12,767 nt of DNA. Origin: Verrucomicrobiota bacterium (GTDB lineage Bacteria > Verrucomicrobiota > Verrucomicrobiia > Limisphaerales > UBA1096). The stretch spans positions 1-12,767 of the forward strand of contig QOAX01000241.1 of assembly GCA_003972865.1 (NCBI GenBank). The letters run 5' to 3'. Under the pieces are notes generated by a model. It was given only the letters and a program-made list of their open reading frames with translations. It searched no databases and was not told where the DNA came from. This document shows positions 1-5,798 of the stretch, piece by piece (position 1 is the first letter of the stretch; the number at the start of each line of letters is the position of its first letter). The position numbers and the translations under genes are program-made.

Positions 1-2130
1 CGGCAGGTCAGCCGGGCGCGCGGGCTGGGGCTCGATGTCGGCACCATCACTGCCAGTGAGGCGCTCGATATTGCGCCGTTTCTTTCGCCCGGGGGCATCG
101 AGGGCGCGGTGCACATTCCCGACGACGGCTGGCTGGATCCCAACGGCATCACGGTCGAGTTCGCCAAGCGCGCTCGTGAACTCGGCGTCGCCATCGAGAC
201 CAACTGTCGCGTTACCGGCATCGGCCGCGACGGCTCGGGCGCGGTCACCCAGGTCGAGACAGACCAGGGCACGGTGCAGACCGGGGTTATCATCAATGCC
301 GCCGGGCAATGGGCACCGCGCCTCTCGGCAATGGTTGGCGCGATCACCCCGATGGTGCCGCTCATGCACCAGTACCTCACCACGCGTCATATCCCCGGCC
401 ACGAGTTGCCGGAGCAAACGCCGGTCGTGCGCGATCCCGACAATCTGTTTTATTTTCGCGAGGAGGTGGGCGGGTTCCTGATCGGCGGATTCGAGCTGGA
501 GCCCAAGGCATGGGCCACCGACGGCGTCGCTTGGGAGTTTACCCAGCAACTGTTGCCCGAGGACTGGGAACTGTTCGAGCCGGTGATGGAGGGTGCAATG
601 CGCCGCATACCCCAACTCGAACAAGCCGAGGTCATTAAGCTGGTCAACGGCCCTGATGCCATGACACCAGACGGCCATTACTGTCTTGGCCCGCTACCGG
701 GTGTGCCCGGGTTTTTCGTCGCTGCCGGCATGTCGCTCAACGGCATCGCCGGGGCCGGCGGCGTGGGCAAGGTGATGGCCGAGTGGATCATCGACGGCGA
801 GCCATCGCTCGACCTGCACGAGATGAACATCCGCCGCTTTGGTGCGAACTATGCCAACACAGACTTCGTCACCGAAAAGGCGCGCGAGGTGTATCACTAC
901 TACTATCACCAACACTTTCCAGCTGACGAAACCCTCTGGGCCCGCAACCGCCGCAAGAGTCCGTTGTACGACCGGCTCGCCGCTCTCGGCGCGGAGTTCG
1001 GCGAGAAAAACGGCTGGGAACGCGTCAACTTTTTCCGTCCCGGCAAACCAGGCCGCCAGGCGGCCGACGACCAGTACCAGTGGGGCTGGGGCCGCGCGCC
1101 GTATCACGATCTTATCCGCGAGGAATGCCTCGCCGCCCGCGAGCGCGTCGCGTTGTTCGACATGACTTCCTTCGGCAAATTCGAGGTCAGCGGCCCCGGC
1201 GCGCTTGGCCTGCTGCAACGCGTCGCCTGCAACAATGTCGACCGCCCCGATGGCTCGCTGGTTTACACGCAGTTCCTCAACGCGCACGGCGGCATTGAGA
1301 GCGACCTCACCGTATGCCGCTTGGCCGGCGACCGGTTTCGCGTCATCACCGGCACGTCGTTTTTGTCGAACGACCTTGAGTGGGTGCGCTCGCACGCGCC
1401 GGCCGACGGCTCGGTCGAGGTGCGCGATGTGACCGACGACTTGGCCTGCATCGGCCTGTGGGGGCCAGATGCCCGCGACGTGCTTGGCCAAGCGACCGGC
1501 GACGACCTCAGCAACGACGCTTTCCCCTACCTCACCGCGCGGGAACTCACCGTCGCTGGCAAACCGGCCTGGGTACAGCGCGTCAGCTACATCGGCGAAT
1601 TGGGCTGGGAACTGTACCTCGCCAACGGCGACGCCGGCACCGTGTGGGACGCGCTGCTCGAGCTTGGCCAAGCGCACGGCATCCGCCCCGTCGGCTACAA
1701 GGCGCTCGACTCGTTGCGCCTCGAGAAAGGCTACGTGTACTGGAGTGTCGATGTGACGCCGGAAGACAACCTGCTCGAGGCCGGGATGGGCTTCTGCGCC
1801 GATATGGCCAAGGGCGACTTCATCGGCCGCGACGCCTTGGCCAAACGCAAGGCCGACGGACTGCAAACGCGGCTGCGAACTGTCGTGCTCGAGGGCAACG
1901 CATTGCCGGCTTACGGTGCGGAGTCAGTCTGGCACGACGGCGAGATCGTTTCGCGGCTGCGCAGCGCCGGGCATGCCCACACAATCGACCGATCAATCGC
2001 CTACTGCTACCTGCCTCTGCCTCTGGCCAAGCCGGGAACCGGGGTGGAAATCGAGTTGTTCGGCGAGCGCGTCCCCGCTACCGTTAGCCTCCCGATCCAC
2101 GACCCCAAGGGCACCCGCCTCAAGGCGTGA
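1..2130 (+). CDS. FAD-dependent oxidoreductase with C-terminal GcvT domain (dimethylglycine/sarcosine dehydrogenase-like), 5' truncated
   Basis: The frame is open from base 1, so the start lies outside the window; 709 residues are visible and the stop is TGA at 2128-2130. The family oxidatively demethylates N-methylated glycines such as dimethylglycine or sarcosine, often passing the one-carbon unit to tetrahydrofolate. The visible part starts inside the DAO-type FAD/substrate domain (about residues 1-260). The Rossmann GxGxxG motif and any flavin-attachment His are missing; they would lie in the roughly 100-150 residues lost, judging from the usual family length of about 815-870. A linker rich in Tyr/His and the FAO-type middle domain follow (about 260-370). 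A GcvT aminomethyltransferase-like half then runs to the end and contains the characteristic YIGELGWELY segment. There is no sign of decay. The exact substrate cannot be read from the sequence. It converges on the TerC gene with a one-base gap. Confidence 0.88.
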   Translation, partial: RQVSRARGLGLDVGTITASEALDIAPFLSPGGIEGAVHIPDDGWLDPNGITVEFAKRARELGVAIETNCRVTGIGRDGSGAVTQVETDQGTVQTGVIINAAGQWAPRLSAMVGAITPMVPLMHQYLTTRHIPGHELPEQTPVVRDPDNLFYFREEVGGFLIGGFELEPKAWATDGVAWEFTQQLLPEDWELFEPVMEGAMRRIPQLEQAEVIKLVNGPDAMTPDGHYCLGPLPGVPGFFVAAGMSLNGIAGAGGVGKVMAEWIIDGEPSLDLHEMNIRRFGANYANTDFVTEKAREVYHYYYHQHFPADETLWARNRRKSPLYDRLAALGAEFGEKNGWERVNFFRPGKPGRQAADDQYQWGWGRAPYHDLIREECLAARERVALFDMTSFGKFEVSGPGALGLLQRVACNNVDRPDGSLVYTQFLNAHGGIESDLTVCRLAGDRFRVITGTSFLSNDLEWVRSHAPADGSVEVRDVTDDLACIGLWGPDARDVLGQATGDDLSNDAFPYLTARELTVAGKPAWVQRVSYIGELGWELYLANGDAGTVWDALLELGQAHGIRPVGYKALDSLRLEKGYVYWSVDVTPEDNLLEAGMGFCADMAKGDFIGRDALAKRKADGLQTRLRTVVLEGNALPAYGAESVWHDGEIVSRLRSAGHAHTIDRSIAYCYLPLPLAKPGTGVEIELFGERVPATVSLPIHDPKGTRLKA

Positions 2131-2131
2131 G

Positions 2132-2947
2132 TCATTTCCGCAGCGACTTTTGTTGTTGCAACAGCTTTCTTTTGTAGCGGCTTTGCACCACTTCCGTCAG
2201 CACCAGCACGGTGATCACAAAATAAAAAGTCGCCTTGCTCATTGCGAGGATTTCCTGCCCAAACAATTTCATGTGCGCCAGGTGGCCGCCCTCGCTCAAC
2301 AGTAAAATGCCCACCACGAACAGGATGAACAGGCCCAGCACCTCGTACATCCGGTTGCGCTGCAGGAAAGTGGACACGCTGTCGGCCAGCCAGATCATCA
2401 GCGCGCCACCAGTCATAATGGCAACAACCATGATCCAGAAATTCGTGGAACTGATTGGTTCAACCGCATTCGAACTAGAATCACTCACCAACGCGATCGC
2501 ACTTAAAATGGAATCAAAAGAAAATACAGCGTTCATAAACACGATCTTCATGATCACCGAAGAGGCTGAAGACGACTCACGCTTGATCTCCGTGTGAAAG
2601 TCTTCCACGACAATCATGTGGAAAATTTCCTTCATGGCGGTGTACACGATGAATACGCCCCCCAACAGCACAATTAGGCTGTGCAGGTTGAAGGTACCCT
2701 CAATCACGCCCACCCACGACAGATCGAACCACGTGCTTTGAAACGCGCCAATCATCGTGATCAGCAGGAACAGCAGCACGATCCGCAATCCAACAGCGAT
2801 CCCGATCCCCCACTTGCGCACCGCCGACTGCCGCTCCTCCGGGGCGTGCTTCGACTCCAGCGAAATGTACAACAGGTTATCGAAGCCAAGCACCGCCTGC
2901 AGCAGCACCAGCATCCCCAGCGTCATGGCGATCTCAAGAATTCCCAT
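2132..2947 (-). CDS. TerC family integral membrane protein
   Basis: A 271-residue hydrophobic protein with about seven predicted membrane segments (near residues 4-27, 48-67, 86-105, 132-153, 168-190, 200-218 and 236-255). Two TerC hallmarks are present: LGFDN near residue 20 and FSFDS near residue 142, each an acidic residue in a helix, as expected in this family. A conserved-type Arg sits in the second helix (AVGLRI). TerC proteins are linked to metal ion export or metalation of exported proteins (Mn2+ in studied members). The name comes from tellurium resistance, but nothing here suggests a ter cluster, so that phenotype should not be assumed. The C-terminus is basic (KRKLLQQQKS). The ATG at 2945-2947 is preceded by GGAG at very short spacing. 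The gene lies 61 bases downstream of the tRNA-Leu on the same strand and could be read from the same promoter. Confidence 0.9.
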   Translation of the reverse strand: MGILEIAMTLGMLVLLQAVLGFDNLLYISLESKHAPEERQSAVRKWGIGIAVGLRIVLLFLLITMIGAFQSTWFDLSWVGVIEGTFNLHSLIVLLGGVFIVYTAMKEIFHMIVVEDFHTEIKRESSSASSVIMKIVFMNAVFSFDSILSAIALVSDSSSNAVEPISSTNFWIMVVAIMTGGALMIWLADSVSTFLQRNRMYEVLGLFILFVVGILLLSEGGHLAHMKLFGQEILAMSKATFYFVITVLVLTEVVQSRYKRKLLQQQKSLRK

Positions 2948-3008
2948 AGCTCCGGGGGATTGTTACAAAACCAGCCCGCAACAATCCAGAAGATTTCGGT
3001 GGACAATA

Positions 3009-3095
3009 TGGTACCGGTGGCCGGACTTGAACCGGCACTCCCTCGCGGGAAAGGGATTTTAAGTCCCTCGTGTCTACCCATTCCACCACACCGGC
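3009..3095 (-). tRNA. tRNA-Leu (anticodon UAA)
   Basis: The reverse strand folds as an 87-nt class II tRNA. The acceptor arms GCCGGTG and CACCGGT pair in all seven positions (one G-U), followed by ACCA, so the CCA end is encoded. The anticodon stem AGGGA/TCCCT encloses the loop CTTAAAA, giving anticodon TAA (UUA/UUG leucine codons). The long variable arm and the TTCAAGT T-loop fit tRNA-Leu. Confidence 0.96.
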
Positions 3096-3114
3096 GTCAT
3101 TGAGTGCCAATGAC
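3096..3114. repeat. perfect 7-bp inverted repeat next to the tRNA 5' end
   Basis: GTCATTG (3096-3102) and CAATGAC (3108-3114) are exact reverse complements around a 5-base loop. The repeat starts at the base next to the mature tRNA 5' end and lies downstream of the proposed promoter, so it would form a hairpin in the pre-tRNA leader. It could also be a protein-binding site left by an integrated element. Which one cannot be decided from sequence. Confidence 0.5.
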
Positions 3115-3116
3115 TC

Positions 3117-3145
3117 ACTAAATCACACCTTTTTGTATTTGTCAC
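3117..3145 (-). promoter_or_regulatory. candidate sigma70-type promoter for tRNA-Leu
   Basis: On the reverse strand, GTGACA (3140-3145, 5 of 6 to TTGACA) is separated by exactly 17 bases from TTTAGT (3117-3122, 4 of 6 to TATAAT). Transcription would begin about 14 bases before the mature tRNA 5' end. This rests on motif matching only. Confidence 0.35.
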
Positions 3146-3167
3146 TTGCTAAGGTATTTGCTAAGGT
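3146..3167 (+). repeat. tandem repeat, two copies of TTGCTAAGGT with 12-bp period
   Basis: TTGCTAAGGT occurs at 3146-3155 and again at 3158-3167. The pair sits just upstream of the likely integrase start at 3176, and the second copy supplies the AAGG that may act as its ribosome binding site. Short direct repeats beside an integrase gene can be arm-type binding sites, but two copies are thin evidence. Confidence 0.45.
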
Positions 3168-3175
3168 TCACGGCA

Positions 3176-3703
3176 ATGAACCGCCATGAAAGCCCTCGCA
3201 AAGGCTGTTCCGGAGGCTACCTAAAAGTGTTCGACTCCCGCAAGCGTCGTGTTCGCGGAATGTGGGAAAGAGGCGGAAAATATTTCGCCAACATGACTCT
3301 CAGCGATGAACTGGGCAACAAACTCACCCGCTGGATGCCCCTCGAAGGGGGCTCGATCGATCTGGCCCGTTTGCATTACCGAAAGCTGCTCGTCCAACGC
3401 CAGGACGAACAACTTCTGCCGGTCAGCCTATCCCCCAAGCTTAAAGATTTTTACACATCAACCCACCTGCCACTCCTGGAAGCTTCCGGTAAACGCGAAG
3501 CCTCCATCAAAAAAGAAATACGCTACATCGAACGCCGGATGCAGGCCATGGGATCGGTGCGCCTTAACAAAATCCGTCCCAATCATCTCACCAAAGTGAT
3601 GGTTCAGTTCACAAAAAAAGGTCTCTCCAACCGAACCATCAATCTTCACCTAATCGCAATCCGACAAGTCTTAAAGGCGGCCATTCGAGAAGGGTTTGCC
3701 TGA
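3176..3703 (+). pseudogene. tyrosine recombinase/integrase, N-terminal and core-binding part only
   Basis: 175 residues from ATG 3176; the frame is open a little upstream, but this ATG has AAGG nine bases before it and avoids starting inside the tandem repeat. Residues about 5-75 are a basic N-terminal region (GYLKVFDSRKRRVRG...) like that of integrases I know from Verrucomicrobiota. Residues about 85-175 form the SAM-like core-binding domain, with the helix pattern LNKIRPNHLTKVM and a closing TINLHLIAIRQVLKAAIREG. In intact members this is followed by about 200 residues carrying the catalytic Arg, HxxR and Tyr. Here a TGA follows at once, and I see none of these in any frame of 3704-3876. 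It should therefore be unable to recombine DNA and is best read as the remnant of an integrated element. The neighbouring tRNA-Leu is a typical target, although the remnant lies on its 5' side rather than the usual 3' side. Confidence 0.75.
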
Positions 3704-3840
3704 AGTGCGTTAAACGATAGCAGACCACTCAAGGCGTCTCAATGCCTTAAACGACGTGATGGCGACGTTGAATAGGTACCGGAAGATTTTATTGCCAGCG
3801 GCTTTCAATTCTTTACCCGTATTGGAGTATCAAAATTGGC
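3704..3840. other. intergenic, no gene recognised
   Basis: No reading frame stays open for long, and no integrase catalytic motif, RNA gene or strong terminator hairpin is visible. In the integrase frame the words after the stop (SRPLKAS) faintly resemble the linker that follows the core-binding domain in intact integrases, which would fit decay rather than a clean end, but the match is too short to rely on. Confidence 0.4.
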
Positions 3841-3876
3841 TTCCCCTGCGGCGGGCCCTACCATTATAATCACCTT
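3841..3876 (+). promoter_or_regulatory. promoter with perfect TATAAT box, probable leaderless start
   Basis: A perfect -10 hexamer TATAAT lies at 3865-3870. Only six bases separate it from the ATG at 3877, so the expected transcription start falls on or next to the A of the ATG. No Shine-Dalgarno sequence occurs in the bases before the ATG. The -35 is poor (TTCCCC at 3841-3846, 18-base spacing). Confidence 0.5.
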
Positions 3877-4320
3877 ATGCAACCTGAAGATAAAGCAAAG
3901 GAACTGGGTGTTGATTTCAAGAAGCAGGAGCCGGGGTATTTAAATCTCTGCATTCGCACCGGCAATCTGTTAATCACCTCTGGCCACGTCAGCACAGCCA
4001 CTGGTGTGCTGGGCGCAGGCCTGTCAGTGGAGGATGGCTTCGCAGCAGCCGAGGATTGCGCGAAGAAGATTTTGAACTCCGTGTACAACACACACGGCAC
4101 CATCAACGGACTGAAGGTAATCAAACTGCTTGGCTGCGTGTACTCGGCACCTGACTTCACGGACCAACACATAGTCATAAACGGAGCGTCCGATCTGCTG
4201 CACAAGATTTATGGCAAAGATGGCGACGGCTATCACGCCCGCAGTGCCCTAGGCTTTGCCGCGCTGCCCACCGGTGCAGCGGTAGAAGTGGAAGCCATCT
4301 TCGAAATCATTGAGGAATAA
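3877..4320 (+). CDS. RidA/YjgF/UK114 family protein
   Basis: A 147-residue protein of the RidA superfamily, whose founding members hydrolyse reactive enamine/imine intermediates made by PLP enzymes; many relatives have no proven reaction. The N-terminal segment (IRTGNLLITSGHV, about residues 26-38) and the C-terminal segment (ARSALGFAALPTGAAVEVEAI, about 121-141) are family signatures. Arg122 stands where catalytically competent members carry the substrate-binding arginine. The length matches the slightly longer subgroup (about 150 residues) often called the endoribonuclease L-PSP/YjgF-like group. The enzyme is cytoplasmic, with no signal peptide. The start is well supported because the family begins a few residues before a KELG-type helix, as here. 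It appears to be a single-gene unit with its own promoter, and the reading frame is intact. Confidence 0.93.
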   Translation: MQPEDKAKELGVDFKKQEPGYLNLCIRTGNLLITSGHVSTATGVLGAGLSVEDGFAAAEDCAKKILNSVYNTHGTINGLKVIKLLGCVYSAPDFTDQHIVINGASDLLHKIYGKDGDGYHARSALGFAALPTGAAVEVEAIFEIIEE

Positions 4321-4412
4321 TTGGCGCACTGCTCTTTACGTTCGTTTGACCCAGCACTGACAACCTTTGGGCCAAACCGAGGAATGCGAAAGCTGCCGAA
4401 AGGTTTAGAGTT

Positions 4413-4484
4413 TTATTGTTCCCCTTCAGCTTGCAATTCCGCACTCGTCTTGCCGCCGTGTTTGCGGAGGAGTGAAGCAAACAA
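4413..4484 (-). pseudogene. C-terminal remnant of an ankyrin-repeat protein gene
   Basis: The reverse strand reads FASLLRKHGGKTSAELQ followed by an acidic tail and TAA at 4413-4415. This matches the end of ankyrin-repeat proteins (a last repeat closing in ADLLRKHGGKT, then a charged SEELKAE-like tail) and matches the second remnant at 12264-12383. The two share an identical 26-base stretch (4447-4472 and 12295-12320). Upstream homology stops after about 23 codons and the frame soon meets a stop, so the body of the gene is gone. Confidence 0.6.
4447..4472. repeat. 26-bp exact direct repeat, copy 1 (ankyrin tail)
   Basis: Identical to 12295-12320 on the same strand. It codes, on the reverse strand, for the LLRKHGGKT segment of the ankyrin tail, so it marks two members of one gene family. 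Confidence 0.75.
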
Positions 4485-4575
4485 CCGCGGCACCCATGAA
4501 TGGCACACTTGCGGTTCCGTTTAGCCAAGCGCATGCCTAGATTTGTTGATTCTTGGATTCAAATGGAACGCTATG
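4485..4575. other. unexplained spacer between ankyrin tail and desaturase remnant
   Basis: No recognisable coding, RNA or repeat feature was seen. A reverse-strand ORF covering part of this stretch and reaching into the RidA stop region has a composition unlike a real protein and ignores the ankyrin frame, so I do not call it. The bases 4321-4412, on the other side of the tail, likewise hold nothing recognisable apart from a weak AACCTTT/AAAGGTT inverted pair. Confidence 0.4.
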
Positions 4576-4740
4576 TTATTTTGAAATGAGATTGGCAGCA
4601 ATGCGCCCGGATTCGTAGATCGTTGGCAGTCCGCTTCCCGGATGAGTTCCGCCTCCGACAAGATAGCAGTTATCTAGTTCCTCAAACTTGTTGCGAGGCC
4701 TAAAATACAGCATTTGCGGCAAACCGTCTTGGTTGGAGGG
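4576..4740 (-). pseudogene. C-terminal fragment of a CrtI-type phytoene desaturase/carotenoid oxidoreductase
   Basis: Fifty-four codons ending in TAA at 4576-4578. They contain the diagnostic C-terminal FAD-binding motif of carotenoid desaturases and isomerases, GGGTHPGSGLPTIYESGR, preceded by LYFRPRNKFEELDNCYLV. Intact family members are about 480-520 residues, so roughly nine tenths of the gene is missing, including the N-terminal FAD domain. The homology ends abruptly at a stop codon at 4741-4743, just where the oppositely oriented oxidoreductase fragment begins. No function is expected. The family desaturates or isomerises C30/C40 carotenoid precursors. Confidence 0.85.
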
Positions 4741-5460
4741 TTAAAGACCCTGAATTAAATAAAGTTGCTCTTTGGACTTATTTTGAAGGAGCTGCCAGAG
4801 CGAGTGGAGTTGATGAAGGTGCCACCACCGTTGCCTTTATACCCGAGAAGGGTTGGTTTTGGCATATTCCGCTACAAAATAATAAAACTAGTGTGGGAGT
4901 AGTTGCTGAAGGGAAATATCTTTTCGGTTCAGGAAAAAAATTTAGGCGAAATTTTTAATAAACAAGTCATAAAAAACAAATGGGTTGATTCAAATTTGAA
5001 GGATGCCCGCCAAACTGGAGAATATTTGGTGACCAATGAATATTCCAATCATTCAAGATATTGTTGTAAGCAAGGTCTCATGCTTGCCGGAGATGCATAT
5101 TGTTTTTTGGATCCCGTTTTTTCTTCTGGATTAATGCTTGCGCTTAAAAGTGGTGTCATGGCTGCAGATGCCATTGATTCAAGGCTAATTGAGAACGATT
5201 TGGCTCCTGCTCGGTTCATGAGTTATGCAAGAACTTTAAGGGAAGGAATAAATAACATGCGAATCTTGGTTTGTGCTTTTTATAGCGAGGGTTTTACATT
5301 TAAAGCTTTGATTGACCGTTTTCCTAACTTGGCTGGTGATGTAACAGATTGTCTCTCAGGAGATGTCAATAAGGACTATACATCTCTTCATGAAGCGATC
5401 GCAACCATGGTCCCGATACCAAAAAAAATGGAATTAGGCATGCCGTTGAATAATTTATAA
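4734..5460 (+). pseudogene. FAD-dependent halogenase-like oxidoreductase, C-terminal half, frameshifted
   Basis: From the Trp codon at 4734 one frame reads WRVKDPELNKVALWTYFEGA, then a WFWHIPL segment and SVGVVAEGKYLFGSG, typical of the middle of flavin-dependent (tryptophan 7-halogenase-like) oxidoreductases. It then hits TAA at 4956. The continuation is in the +1 frame (NLGEIFNKQVIKNKW...), which contains the C-terminal FAD-contact region GLMLAGDAYCFLDPVF and SSGLMLALKSGVMAADAI and ends at 5460. The switch falls in a run of seven A (4934-4940), and removing one A joins the two parts. About 240 residues remain. The GxGxxG FAD fold and the catalytic Lys region of true halogenases would be upstream and are absent, so halogenation cannot be claimed even for the intact ancestor. 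An ATG at 4903 opens only the second frame and would not make a complete enzyme. Confidence 0.72.
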
Positions 5461-5532
5461 GCCTAAGAATTTACTTAAAATGAATAACTTAAAACCAAAG
5501 TCTCTACTTTAGGAAGCAGAGGGAACCCTTTA

Positions 5533-5664
5533 TTACTCATAAAAAATAGAAAATAGATTTTTATTCATAGTAATTTTTAAATTCTCTCCTTTTCCCAGGA
5601 GCGATAATTGGGTTAAGAACCCATGAGGCGAAGAAAAAATTGTTTTAAATATTTCCATACTCAC
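5533..5664 (-). CDS. small AT-rich ORF of unknown function, possibly a truncated gene end
   Basis: Forty-three codons from GTG 5662-5664, with AGGAG eight bases upstream, to TAA 5533-5535. Protein start: MSMEIFKTIFSSPHGFL. I do not recognise the family. The same frame stays open upstream to 5709 (reading LSRYLTARERGEKN before the GTG) and then meets a stop at 5710-5712, just beside the junction with GC-rich ankyrin sequence. The GTG may therefore be incidental and the ORF may be the C-terminus of a longer gene cut at about 5710-5720. It faces the oxidoreductase fragment tail to tail with 72 bases between. 5461-5532 and 5665-5720 hold nothing else recognisable, apart from a weak TGGGTT/AACCCA hairpin inside this ORF. 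Confidence 0.3.
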   Translation of the reverse strand: MSMEIFKTIFSSPHGFLTQLSLLGKGENLKITMNKNLFSIFYE

Positions 5665-5720
5665 ATTTTTTTCTCCTCTTTCTCTAGCAGTCAGATATCG
5701 GCTAAGTATTTAAAAGAAAT

Positions 5721-5777
5721 TTACGTTAACCCAACCAATAGCACGGCTGCGATTGTTGTGATTAGGAGGTGTTTCAT
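5721..5777 (-). pseudogene. signal-peptide start of an ankyrin lipoprotein gene, body lost
   Basis: Starting at ATG 5775-5777 the reverse strand reads MKHLLITTIAAVLLVG and then leaves the family after two residues, with TAA at 5721-5723. The ATG overlaps the preceding stop as ATGA. A second copy (MKHILITTFAAVLLV) lies at 12199-12267 with the same ATGA overlap; over the first 45 bases the two agree at 38 positions. From memory, verrucomicrobial ankyrin lipoproteins begin with such a peptide followed by a lipobox Cys, which here is lost. Confidence 0.55.
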
Positions 5778-5797
5778 TTCAATTCAGCTTTAGTGTC
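5774..5797 (-). pseudogene. last codons of an ankyrin-type gene (EDTKAELK)
   Basis: The reverse strand reads EDTKAELK and TGA (5774-5776). At the base level the terminal 27 bases agree at 20 positions with the end of the ankyrin remnant at 12264. The stop overlaps the ATG of the next signal peptide, as it does at the other copy. The deacetylase stop codon (5799-5801) lies directly against this tail, so the junction between cassette and ankyrin remnant is placed at about 5797-5801. Confidence 0.45.
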
Positions 5798-5798
5798 T

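Larger units (their letters stand above)
4732..5720. other. AT-rich block with two genes truncated at its edges
   Basis: Base composition changes sharply at about 4732 and again at about 5720. Inside, coding lines counted by hand are near 38% G+C and one intergenic line near 20%, against a clearly GC-rich background on both sides. The block holds the C-terminal half of a plus-strand gene cut at its left edge, and a minus-strand ORF cut at its right edge. This is the layout of a random DNA piece joined in from an AT-rich source, either in the cell or during assembly. Confidence 0.55.

Noticed and set aside
694..1866. Long open frame (390 codons) on the minus strand
   Set aside because: It lies fully antisense to the well-supported oxidoreductase/GcvT gene. 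Long antisense frames are expected in GC-rich codons, and the translation shows no domain pattern.
2132..2947. Tellurite resistance determinant
   Set aside because: The protein is TerC-like, but no other ter genes are near and most TerC homologues have other roles in metal handling.
3775..3782. GGTACCGG repeated from the tRNA-Leu acceptor end (3010-3017), as a possible attachment-site duplicate around the integrase remnant
   Set aside because: Eight bases of a palindromic-looking sequence are too short; real attachment duplications are normally longer and continue into the tRNA T-arm.
4307..4534. Minus-strand frame of 75 codons beginning MRLAKRNRK
   Set aside because: It is out of frame with the ankyrin tail it overlaps, overlaps the end of the RidA gene and shows no family resemblance.
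5764..5770. AGGAGGT on the plus strand, a perfect Shine-Dalgarno sequence
   Set aside because: No start codon with a usable frame follows; it is the complement of the ankyrin signal-peptide coding sequence.
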